A stretch of 64,000 bases of DNA. Origin: Orobanche coerulescens. Its lineage: Eukaryota > Streptophyta > Magnoliopsida > Lamiales > Orobanchaceae. Of this stretch, positions 24,206-35,152 are shown one piece after another. The notes under the pieces were generated by a model that saw only the letters and a list, made by a program, of their open reading frames with translations, was not told the origin of the DNA and searched no databases. Positions within the stretch are counted from its first letter, which is position 1; the number at the start of each line of letters is the position of its first letter. The stretch spans positions 140,955,215 through 141,019,214 of the forward strand of contig CM065810.1 in NCBI GenBank assembly GCA_033398695.1, given 5' to 3'. Both the position numbers and the translations under genes were made by a program.

Positions 24206-25260
24206 CTCTGCTTCCGCCATAATAAAAATTCTACTGGAACAACGGGGATTACTTCCCTAAAGCACACATTCGACAACCAACGACGGAAATATAGCGACTA
24301 AACGCTAACAAACACTGAGGATAGTATCGAGACGATCAAACCAACTAATACCGAAAATTACATCGTCCTAAGATAAATTCACCACGATGAGATCCATCAA
24401 CCAATCGCGGTCATTAAGTAGGACTATACCGAAATAAGTCTATTCAAGCATGATTCGAAAATGAATGAATGCGGTGTACCAAAGATCAAAAGGTACACAC
24501 AAGTTGAAATAAAATTACGAGTATACCCGAAATCGTTCGGACCACCGGATCGTCGATCCTCCTCATCATATGAATCTGGGACTTGCCGGTCCCCGAACCG
24601 TACGCTCCCGTCGATAAATACGAGCTCCAACTCTATTTGCTTCCATTGTCTTAAACGACGATGACAAGGCGATCGATTCAAACGCTGGTTGCTTCGGGGC
24701 TGAGATGCCGCCGGAGCCGACTTGGAGTCCTTTCGGCAAAACGGGCCTTATGCCCAGAATTCCCACAATTATGACATGTGATAGACGGCGTCGTACACCT
24801 AGTCTTGAAATGGCCCGTCGCCCCACGGTTGAAACAGATGATGGCCGAACGGCTACTCGGGATCGAGATCCCGTAGGATTAGGCGCCGTAGGAGATCGCT
24901 CGAAACGATAAGACTCACACGAGGCTTCTTGAAGGTTGACCGACCGCCTTCGGATAGATTACGCCGTTGATTTCTGTTGACATATGCAGTTGCTTCGCCA
25001 ATTTCCTTAGCAATCGGCTCTGACGGAGAGTTCGCTCGATTAATCCGGCGAGTGGCGCAATGATGATTGAGCAATCGCACATGGGTCATCATGGCTGCAT
25101 AAAAGTGAGTGGATCAACCCGTACATCTTCCGATCGAACCGAGTCCTGGGCACGATTTCCCGGCCGAGTGATTATTTCTCGGGTTTCTGCACCGCACTGC
25201 CTCTCCCCATGCATCCTTGACAGCTTCTCTCCATACTGGAGTAGGAAGGTCGCATAATGA
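24206..25260 (-). pseudogene. gag: Gag C-terminus/zinc knuckle and protease-region debris (element F)
   Basis: The minus strand near 24700-24800 reads, across frame breaks, as a CCHC-like knuckle (SHVIIVGILGIRPVLPKG in one frame, with a CHNCGNSGHKA-like reading in another). It is preceded at 24853-25092 by an EIGEATAYVNRNQRR segment typical of the region before the knuckle. 24424-24681 has an Asp/Arg-rich reading but no clear DSG protease triad. The N-terminal gag core is not recognised. Confidence 0.5.
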
Positions 25261-25786
25261 TTATATTTCCCGCATGATTAGCACGTTATGATTATGTCAT
25301 GAGATGATGAAAATGAGTATACATGCTCTAACTTAGTGATTATATGAATGATTTACTGAAGTTACATGATTATCTCGATGAAATTCTTGAAATGATTATC
25401 TTGAATAACTTAACAAGATTGATAATATGATCATCCATTGACAATCGGATAATAAAATGAATTGAGTAATTAATGAGTTAACATGATCGTCCCGATTATT
25501 AATCGAGTAATGAAATGAATTAAGTGATTAATGAGTTAACATGATCGTTCTAATCACAATGAATGATGATGTTTGAGGATTGTTAATTGATGAATGATGA
25601 ATGAATGACTATTGCGAGAAATTATACCATGGCGTTAGAAATCTTACGCTTCTTCCTATTCGATTGGCTCGGCATTTGCACAGTCACACGTGACGCGAAA
25701 GTCCAATGATACTAGTCCGATGACGATGATTTCAAATGAGACATGACTCGGAAGGTAGTATTCAAAACCACGCTCCGATACCAACT
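25261..25786 (-). other. Leader and primer binding site of element F
   Basis: This is an AT-rich untranslated leader with TCATTAATC/TTAACTCATT repeats. The primer site TGGTATCGGAGC (minus) is at 25772-25783, complementary to initiator tRNA-Met with one mismatch. No ORF is supported. Confidence 0.75.
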
Positions 25787-28121
25787 CGTAACACCCCAAA
25801 CTAGGCGGATATTACGGTTGTGGACCCCGACTCGGGACCCACCAGGCGAATGAAAAGGATGATTTACACAGGTAAATGTAGTACCGAACCACATTACAAC
25901 ATCAATTACTCCGATTAGGAGTTTCATACAACACACCTGTGATAAAATAGAATACATGTGTATCTTATGTGACGATAAAATACACAACACCGAATGAAAC
26001 GAGTATTCAAACGGAATGTCTGCAGCGGAATAAATAAAGGAAACATAAATGATCGAATAAGTGATCGAGCATCGGGGCCCCTTTCTAGTATCACTGGGAC
26101 TCCTCGACGCGCATGTTCTCCCGTGCCTTTGCCTTGCCAAGACACGAAAAACAAAATCCCCAAACGGGTCGATTATACAGAACAACAATCCTCAAGAGTT
26201 GAAAATACACAATCATGATTATATCTGAAATTATGAAATATCCTGTCGAAACATACGCAATCAAACATGCTATATGAATCAACTAACAGTACGGCTCAAA
26301 GGGTGGCGCCACACTACGCCCGGGATGGAAATGTGTCCGTGCACAAGCCACCAACGAGTATCGATCGAATACACGTATGGTCTTGTACCTAATCAGTCTC
26401 ACGAAACAATCAATCTCGTGCATACCCAATGTGAGGCCATCAACCAACACACGACTATAATGTGCCCGACATGAAAACCCTACACATACCAACTGCACGC
26501 CAAGATGACCGGAATGCCACGATAACAAAAGTGACATCGAAAATGAATAATGACTCACCGAGGTGGAATGGTAATGAAATAAATGACAGCTCAATGAAAA
26601 GGTTGGAACCGTCGTTCCTTATGACTGAAATGATTAATTGATAACAACAAGTTTTGATACGGTTAATATAATTATGAATGAGTTATGATTATGAATGAAC
26701 AACAACAAGAGGGATGAATATCATTTTAACCGAGTAAGAATTAACTTACACAACACCGATGAAGAATGTCCGTCCACGAACAACGTCCTAAATGAAGTGT
26801 CGGTCGCACGAACAACCTTAATTCAATACAATTACCGACAATCCGATCAATATACGAATTAAACACGAATATAACGAACTCAAAACGTCGATACGATTAA
26901 ACTAAGTTCATTGGGGCATTATATCGAATACGTTGTATCCAAACTCCGATTGTTTACAATCAAACCTCGATATCCCAATATCAAAATCCCCAAGAAGTGT
27001 TTCAAACCAACAAAACATCTCCAATACGATCAATAATCCGTTATGAATATCCAAAATGTGATTATAACAACAATTAGTCGAAAATCCCCAATTCCAACTC
27101 GATATTCAAAGTGTTCTTGAATAAACCCTCAATAATCCAATGAATCCTTATACAAACTCATAATCATATACATATCCCTTCATATATCATGATTATAACG
27201 TCCAAGACATCCTATTTCAACACAAAATTGAAGTCCAAAGTGTTGAAGGAATTACCTCTTGATGATCCAAGTGCTTTAATCCGAAGAACACGCGTTAGAT
27301 TGATTATCCGGGCTTCACGATCGAAAGGAGATGAAAAAAATCAAACACCCAAATGATTTGTGAAGGAAAAACCCTCCCTCAAGCCTTAACTCTCGGTTGA
27401 AGGTGAAGAAAAGGAAGAAAAATGAAATGAAATCTTGAAAAATGAATTTATAGGAGTTGATCGCTGCCGACACGGCCGTGCCGATCGGCACGGTCGTGTC
27501 GCATACCGGGCCGACAGCTGGCCGACAGTGACTCGACCGTGTCTCGCCGACACGGTCGCGCGCGAGGGCCTCCCGACAGCTGACCCGTCCGACAATGACT
27601 TCGGCATGACTCGACCGTGCGGGCGACACGGTGGCCGGGCTGGGCGCCTCGCTTATCCGGAAGGGTGCGACTGGCCGCGCTGCACGACACGGTCGTCCTC
27701 GAGGCGTACACTCGCACTTTCCGACGAGTACGGCACGGCCGTGTCGGACGACACGGCCGAGTTCGTTCGGCGTTGATCGCCAATGAGCGGTTGAGCTAAA
27801 ATGACCATAACTCTCTCGTCCGGACTCCGATTGACTCACCGTTTGAACCATTGGAAAGCTAACTCGATGCCCTATAATATTGCAAAGATTTAGAATTTTT
27901 GGAGTTACCAAAAATTAATGGTGATCTAACAAAGTCGAACTCATATGAGGAAAGTTGAAACAATGAACAATAACGATACACCACTCGAAGTTTTTTCGAA
28001 CGGTGAACACGGTGAATGAATATGATTGGTGAATGATTATAATCGAGTGAATATACACTGGGTGACAATCACCGAATGAAATTACTGAATGATAATGACT
28101 GAATTACAACCGGGTATTACA
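25787..28121 (-). repeat. 5' LTR of element F
   Basis: It is 2335 bp. Its edge at the primer site reads CGTAACACC instead of TGTAACACC, i.e. one T missing from an expected CTG. The TATA box is at 27447-27453 and the palindrome array at 27461-27775. It is otherwise nearly identical to the 3' LTR. Confidence 0.88.
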
Positions 28122-28588
28122 TATTTGAAAAGGAACACATCATCTCGGGGATTTTTAAAGCAGAAATTCTTTTGGATCTCGAGTCCCAATTTACAAAACC
28201 CTTTTCGTAAACAATAGGGCCTTAGCCCGATTCTCGTTTCAAAGCATACTAAATAATATATCATTATGAGTCCTAGATCCATATTTAAAATGTTACCCGA
28301 ACAATCACTGCTACACGATCATTGTTCGTACACATCATGTACCGAACTCCGGAGGCCTCGACGGACCTTACCCGGACCACACACATTGTTCGTACACATC
28401 ATGTACCGAACTCCGGAGGCCTCAACGGACCCTACCCGGCCACACACACTGTTCGTACACATCATGTACCGAACTCCGGAGGCCTCAACGGACCCTACCC
28501 GGCCACAACATCGTTCGTACACATCATGTACCGAACTCCAGAGGCCTCGTCAGACCCTACCTGGATCACACACCTTGTCCGTACACGT

Positions 28589-29804
28589 TGTTGTGTCAAG
28601 AATTAACACCTTCCGACCGGCGATCGACTAGGAGGACGGGCGACCGAGTCACTGCCAAGCGACCAAGGCAAGCCTGCCGATCGGCGACCAGGCGACCGAG
28701 CCTTAACCCAGTGGACATGCTAGACTGGCCAACCGAAGGGCCCAGGACGAATCCCGGTGCCGAGCGATCGACATCAAGACGATCGCCTCTCAGTACTCGG
28801 CGATCGACCCCTGGCGACCTACGAACGGACGATCTCCTCTCGGCATCTTGCCGACCTGCCCTTGGTGACCGACCCTTGGCGATCGACCGTCTCTCGGCAC
28901 CTGGCGACCTACCCTTGGCGACCGACCCTTGGCGACCTCCATCCACTGGCCGATGGCGACCTCCGAAGACCATCCAGAGACGACCGCTCATGTCGATCAC
29001 CACCGATGGACATCCAGTCGGCAAAGGCCGAGCACCAGGACTGGCACCATGTGCAAAGGCCGGGACAAGATCCGCGAATCCCGGGCCATTGACCACAATC
29101 TGACAGATTCCCTCCACCAGCCGACAGGCCGCCGAAAGCTTGTCAGTAGGGCCACATGTTGATCGACTCCGACACGTGATGGCTCCTTATTGACCGCCCA
29201 AGCCGTGGCGCCTCTTCCTCGACTTTAGCCCGACAGCCAGCATCTTATTTGGACTTTAGCCCGACAGCCCAGGAGATCGGCACATTATTATATTGGCCGG
29301 CAGGCGGTCGGCAGATTATTTTAATGGCCGGCAGGCGATCGGCCACTACAGGACAGGACCCGGCTGCCCCTATATAAACGAAGCCCCCTGCATTTGTAAA
29401 CACACGCTGCACTCTCTCACATTCTTGCAATACATACGCAATACAGGAGCAAATATACAGCAGTTGGCTAATCTCCAACTCTTGGCAACAGCTTTCTTTC
29501 GGTCTTACTTCTCCAGGCCTTTTCTCCTCGAGCAGATTATCGGCGGGACGAAGAACACCAAGCTTTGCTCAAGAGCCGGATTAACAGAGTCTTTTTACAC
29601 TCATTGTATTTAGATTTCTCTCATTAATACTTGTATCCACGAATATTTGTATTAATAACATCTCGCGAGAGCATTCAAGCCCGGGCCTAACAAACCCGGC
29701 AAATCTTGTTTTATTTACCTTCTCTCGGAAGTGCTCCCGCAACCTTGTTTGTTGTCCGTCTTCCAGCAGTATTAATCTTCGGATAAATATTTTGGGCAAC
29801 AACA
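28589..29804 (+). repeat. 5' LTR of element B
   Basis: It starts TGTTGTGTCAAG and ends GGGCAACAACA. A degenerate CpG-rich array of CCTTGGCGACC/CGATCGACC units spans about 28750-28960. The TATA box TATATAA is at 29371-29377. Long ORFs on both strands across the array are composition artefacts. Confidence 0.92.
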
Positions 29805-29932
29805 ATTGGCGCTAGAGGAAGGGGACCCAACCCTCGATTTTTTACACCTACCGTCCCGAAGAACACTCACTGTTCTCGGGGCAGATACTTGAAGTGACAC
29901 TTACTGCACTTCAAATAAATCCTTCAGAAATC

Positions 29933-31230
29933 ATGTCTTCCGCCTCCGCGTCGAAGAAAGCCGCTGGCCTGGCTGCCAGACTCCAGCCTGGCCCAGTCCG
30001 AGCCGCGGCCGATGGTGGAAGGTAGCCGCCGCGGCCGGAGGCGCGACCACGTCCCGGGAAGGCGGCCCGAGACTCTCGCTCGATCGGTTCCGAACCAAGG
30101 AACAGATCGAAGGCCCCGGCCGTCCTTCAGAGCGACAGAGTGCTCTCGACGCGCCTCCGCCTACGCCCCGGTCTCTCGCCGGAAGATCAAGCGGAAGCTT
30201 AAGGCACTTCGGCCGAGCAAGCGCCAGGAGGCTCTCGCCCGCAAGAAGAGGCGCTCGGCGGCCGGGGCACGTCTGTCTTCGATCGCTGGGCGCGACCCGA
30301 CCGCGACCGGGGCGGTCCGGCCCCGGCTACGAGACGACGGAGTTGGTGTCCGTCACCAGGAGCTCGGCCTACCCGGCTCCCACAAGGCGATCCGGCCCGC
30401 CGCTCCCGCCGCGATTCCCGAGGTCGGCAGCAGCGGGGTCCGGAGATCGGTACACGATCGCCTCGGCCCCCGCTCCCAAAGCCGATCCGCAAGCAGCCGA
30501 GCCGCGGCGATCGCCGCAATGCAACGTCAGATCGACGACATAAAGGCGCTCCTGCAATCCTGGGCAGGCGCCGTGAGGACGATCGCCCCGCCGAGCGAGC
30601 CGCTCGCGATCGACATCGAGCTCGCCCCGGTGCAGCACACGATCGCCCCTCCTAAGACACCCGTGCACCAGGGGCGATCGGACCCCCAAGCACACCTGCA
30701 CAAGTTCAACATCTACATGACCGGGTGTGGGGCATCGGACGCGACCCGGTGCCGAATGTTCCCTCTGACGCTAGACGACCTCGCCCACCGGTGGTACACC
30801 TCATTACCACCTCGGTCCATATGCTCCTTTAACGAGCTGGCGCACGTCTTCACGGAATACTTTGCCACCAGGGCCGCTCGGCCAGAAGGTCCCCATCGCA
30901 TGTGGCGGATCAGGCAAGGAGAACAGGAGTCCGACTCGGACTACATCGACCGGGTTGACATGATCATCCTCAACGGCGAGCCCGTAAGCGATGAGACCGC
31001 CCTCTACGCGGTCCTAGGAGGTTTTCGTGGCTTCGCCTATGTTCAGGGCATCTCACGAAGACCCTACCGACGACCTACGCAGCCTTAGGGCGAGCCGCAG
31101 ATTTCTGTCGTGCAAAGGCTTCTTCTTGGCCTAGGAGTAGAACGATCGGCACCCGCACGACGACCTCCAGTCTCCCAGCCCGATCGCTACTACCCAGCAG
31201 AGCCGGAGGACTCGATCCCCGCCTACAGTC
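29933..31230 (+). pseudogene. gag: Tat-type gag of element B
   Basis: The probable start is the ATG at 29933 (MSSASASKKAA, as in C). A frame break before 30012 leads to a 358-codon open frame (30012-31088). Residues 1-190 of that frame are Arg/Pro/Ala-rich and low in complexity. Residues about 225-345 form the gag core: HLHKFNIYMTGCGASDATR, CRMFPLTLDDLAHRWYTSLP, SFNELAHVFTEYFATR and DYIDRVDMIILNGEPVSDET. A second break near 31040-31080 separates the tail, which in C reads to a Pro-rich end near the position equivalent to 31230. There is no zinc knuckle or pol. This is the best preserved gag core of the three family members. Confidence 0.82.
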
Positions 31231-32063
31231 CATTCTAACATGAGGGACTAGCCGCCGCCCGATCGCCAATATCAACATACGAATAAAGCGATCGGCCGCC
31301 GAGCGACGATCGCCAGTCTTCCGGCCAGATCGCAACATCATCAGCACCCTGGTGGACACGATCGCCATCTACAGTCCAGCATATAACATGACGGACTAAG
31401 GCATAAGATCGCCTCCACCGCGCATCATAAAGCCATGGCCCTGGCAGTCGATGGAACCGGCTGCTTCGGTCATGCAAAGTCCCTTTCGGCCGAGATCGCC
31501 CGCCTTCGTTTAAATACGAGACCAGCGTAGTCGGAGGGCCCTCCAACATTAATCAGTGGACTCATTCCACAACCCCGTCTCAACGTACACCGTCGAGGTT
31601 GGCCATCTCCATGGCTGGCCGAGGTGGAAGCAGAGCTAACAAGCCGCGGGCGTGGAGTTGATTCATCCGACGCTGCCCCGCGCAAGGACTCCTCTAGACC
31701 GAGACCGCACGCCTTTCGTTTAAAAACAAGGCGAGGCGCAGCCTAACAGAGGACCCTCATAATAAAGTGAGTCACGAGGCACTCATTGTCTTTGTGCACC
31801 AAGACACGGTCATGGGATCGGTCCATCGATCTCCGCGACTGTGCACGATTCCTCTAGCAAGCGAAACCACCAAGTTTCCGTGGGGGATCGGCCAATGTTG
31901 TTTTTTGCAGGTACAAGACCGAAAGATAGCTAAGCCAATCGACCATGATAGCCCAAGTCCGAGTCCTAAGTCAGCTCAGATCACCCGTCCTCATCCATAC
32001 ACGATCACCAGCAAGAACCACCTCGCCCCATGTCTTCAACATAGGAGCAAGCTGGGGGGCAAT
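31231..32063 (+). other. 3' untranslated interior of element B
   Basis: It is non-coding, with CGATCG-rich sequence. Two copies of a segment around CGTTTAAATACGAG (about 31508) and CGTTTAAAAACAAGG (about 31718) lie 210 bp apart. It ends in the PPT-like G-run at 32051-32060. Confidence 0.6.
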
Positions 32064-33280
32064 TGTTGTGTCAAGAATTAACACCTTCCGACCGGCGATC
32101 GACTAGGAGGACGGGCGACCGAGTCACTGCCAAGCGACCAAGGCAAGCCTGCCGATCGGCGACCAGGCGACCGAGCCTTAACCCAGTGGACATGCTAGAT
32201 CGCAATCAAGGGCCCAGGACGAATCCCGGTGCCGAGCGATCGACATCAAGACGATCGCCTCTCAGTACTCGGCGATCGACCCCTGGCGACCTACGAACGG
32301 ACGATCTCCTCTCGGCATCTTGCCGACCTGCCCTTGGTGACCGACCCTTGGCGATCGACCGTCTCTCGGCACCTGGCGACCTACCCTTGGCGACCGACCC
32401 TTGGCGACCTCCATCCACTGGCCGATGGCGACCTCCGAAGACCATCCAGAGACGACCGCTCATGTCGATCACCACCGATGGACATCCAGTCGGCAAAGGC
32501 CGAGCACCAGGACTGGCACCATGTGCAAAGGCCGGGACAAGATCCGCGAATCCCGGGCCATTGACCACAATCTGACAGATTCCCTCCACCAGCCGACAGG
32601 CCGCCGAAAGCTTGTCAGTAGGGCCACATGTTGACTGACTCCGGACACGTGATGGCTCCTTATTGGACCGCCCAAGCTGTGGCAGCCTCTTCCTTGGACT
32701 TTAGCCCGACAGCCAGCATCTTATTTGGACTTTAGCCCGACAGCCCAGGAGATCGGCACATTATTATATTGGCCGGCAGGCGGTCGGCAGATTATTTTAA
32801 TGGCCGGCAGGCGATCGGCCACTACAGGACAGGACCCGGCTGCCCCTATATAAACGAAGCCCCCTGCATTTGTAAACTCACGCTGCACTCTCTCACATTC
32901 TTGCAATACATACGCAATACAGGAGCAAATATACAGCACTTGGCTAATCTCCAACTCTTGGCAACAGCTTTCTTTCGGTCTTACTTCTCCCGGCCTTTTC
33001 TCCTCGAGCAGATTATCGGCGGGACGAAGAACACCAAGCTTCGCTCAAGAGCCGGATTAACAGAGTCTTTTTACACTCATTGTATTTAGATTTCTCTCAT
33101 TAATACTTGTATCCACGAATATTTGTATTAATAACATCTCGCGAGAGCATTCAAGCCCGGTCCTAACAAACCCGGCAAATCTTGTTTTATTTACCTTCTC
33201 TCGGAAGTGCTCCCGCAACCTTGTTTGTTGTCCGTCTTCCAGCAGTATTAATCTTCGGATAAATATTTTGGGCAACAACA
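32064..33280 (+). repeat. 3' LTR of element B
   Basis: It is 1217 bp, nearly identical to the 5' LTR, with TATATAA at 32847-32853. Differences are small and cluster at CTG/CAG/CCGG strings (e.g. GTTGACTGACTCCGG here against GTTGATCGACTCCG in the 5' LTR). Confidence 0.92.
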
Positions 33281-35152
33281 CACGTCATGTACCGGACTCC
33301 AGAGGCCTCGTCAGACCCTACCTGGATCACACACTTTGTTCGTACACATCATGTACCGAACTCCAGAGGCCTCGTCAGACCCTACCTGGAACACACACAC
33401 ATCGACACGACACAATTCATAATCATTAAATGTCAAGCCATTCCACATTACACTGAAATGTTCAATCAAGTATGTAAACCAAAACAACACAAATATCATG
33501 ATCATCACAACGACTCTTAACCAACATAACACACATTCGGTACACAATACATTGAACAACCACGTGTACAACCATCTCATATGTACATCGCAATCCTGCA
33601 CAAATGGCACGACGCCTAACACGGATACCAATATATCACTATTATCACAAAGCCTTCAAATTTCGGAAAACACGACCAACTCAAACGGAACATATTTACG
33701 GAGGCAAGCAAAATCGTCATACATATCATACGTAATTACTAGTCACAAGATACAAGTCGTATAATAAGATACTTGCCTTAATAACCGCTACCAAACGTTC
33801 CGAAGAACACCGTTCGACCGGGAAGCTCGGACCCCGAAGGAGACAACGAACGGAAGGGTTCCGACTCGAGTTCTTCACAAGAATTCGACCCTAACAATAT
33901 ATAATCAATAAATCATCGATCATACGAGGAAGAATAATCGTAGAACGCTCGAATTCTCTTCGTGACATTTTATCGAACACCTTCAAGGCGTCGATAAAAT
34001 ACTCAATAAAACGACAAATCCGTGGCAATCCAACCGTGGAATAACAAGGAATTAGATATAATATAGCTTAACAATCATCAATCCATCAATATTCTGAGTT
34101 AAAACGGATTAAACGGACGAAATCGAACAAAATACCCAAAATCCCCAAAATTAGATTTCTAGAAAATCTGACCTGATTCGCTCGATCAAAGGATGTTATA
34201 GGATGGATGATTGATGATATGAACTCCAAAACTTCATAGATTTGTTGACAAACAACATCTCTCCATGATAGGAACAACCCCAGCCGCGGAAGAGAAGTAG
34301 AAGAAGGAGAAAAATGGCGAAAAAAACGACTGCTGGGCCTTAAATAGGCTGCACAGTGTGCCGCGGCCCAGCGGGAGTGTGCCGCGGCACAGGCCCAAAA
34401 ATGGCTCCCAGTGGTCGGCAGTGTGCCGCGGCCCGGCCGGCGTGTGCCGCGGCACCCGGTACAGTCGGTTTGGCCGAAAAATGCCACAGAGTGTGCCGCG
34501 GCCCTGCCGGCATGTGCCGCGGCCCACGGTACGGCCTGCTCGGCCAGAAGCTGCCGAGCACTACCGGCCGTAACTCGGCCAGAAGCTGCCGAGCACTACC
34601 GGCCGTAACTCGGCCAGTGCCGGCCTGGGCCCAGATTGCCCGGCCATGTCGGCCGGGGCCAACTCCGACGGCCCGAACGACCCCGAAACCCGAACCTGAA
34701 TACGAATCGATGATACGGTTACAACGTACTCGCAAAGACGAATCTAAGAGCTAAGAGAACACACAATTCCGACCAACCGAAGGCTCGGAATCCGACAACG
34801 GAAGTAATTACCCAAAACTTTGGGAAATTACGAAAATGGCCCAAAACGTCCGAAAATCACGATACGCGATCGTAACACCAAACCAAAGCTTGCGACAAGA
34901 ATAATAACATTAAATGAACTTACGAGAAACTCGAAACAACAGTTTCGGACGAGATTCGCAAGAATCGAACTCAAGTGCGGAAAAGCGTCTAAAAAGCTCG
35001 GAACTCAGCAAAACGATACCGAAACGAACTCGGATGACAAAAAGTGCAGAATTAATCATTCTCGAAATGACGAAACGGTCATGAGCGAGTCGTCAAAACG
35101 GACTTTCTCCGAAAAAAAGAAATTACCGGAAATCGAAATTACGGGTATTACA

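Larger units (their letters stand above)
18890..28121 (-). mobile_element. Element F: full-length chromoviral Ty3/gypsy retrotransposon with pol remnants
   Basis: It is 9232 bp, flanked by perfect TATTT duplications (18885-18889 and 28122-28126). The LTRs are 18890-21222 (3') and 25787-28121 (5'), 2333 and 2335 bp. The interior is 4.56 kb and reads minus-strand gag, RT, RNase H, integrase and a chromodomain-like tail. The primer site is at 25772-25783. It is the only element here with recognisable pol, but every domain is frameshifted, and the interior is short for the clade. Lineage: Tekay/Del-like chromovirus, from the integrase tail and LTR style. Confidence 0.93.
28589..33280 (+). mobile_element. 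Element B: gag-only (TR-GAG-like) Tat-type LTR retrotransposon
   Basis: It is 4692 bp, flanked by perfect CACGT duplications (28584-28588 and 33281-33285). The LTRs are 28589-29804 and 32064-33280 (1216 and 1217 bp). The primer-site-like ATTGGCGCTAG is at 29805-29815 and the PPT-like GCTGGGGGGCAAT at 32051-32063. The interior is 2.26 kb and codes only gag. It is inserted within the 62-bp repeat array of the I/II right LTR. Confidence 0.95.
2997..35152 (-). mobile_element. Compound element I/II: LTR-interior-LTR-interior-LTR, gag-only chromoviral
   Basis: The parts are: left LTR (2997-4704, interrupted by D), interior I (4705-7633), shared middle LTR (7634-15361, carrying A), interior II (15362-18342), and right LTR (18343-35152, carrying F and B). 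Each interior has a PPT against the LTR on its left and a Met-initiator-type primer site against the LTR on its right, as expected for minus orientation. The two interiors and three LTRs are nearly identical except for small indels. The right end GGTATTACA abuts CTTGA inside an E LTR, a probable target duplication. Neither interior encodes protease, RT or integrase. A tandem structure with a shared LTR is best explained by unequal recombination between LTRs. Confidence 0.85.
18343..35152 (-). repeat. Right LTR of I/II in three pieces (18343-18889, 28122-28588, 33281-35152)
   Basis: The pieces join at the target duplications TATTT (F) and CACGT (B) to give a continuous LTR of about 2.9 kb, matching the middle LTR minus its 317-bp duplication. 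It contains the hairpin at 18725-18742, the 62-bp repeats (28320-28588 and 33286-33400), the TATA-like box at about 34338 and the CCGCGG array (34355-34690). It ends GGTATTACA at 35152. Confidence 0.88.
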
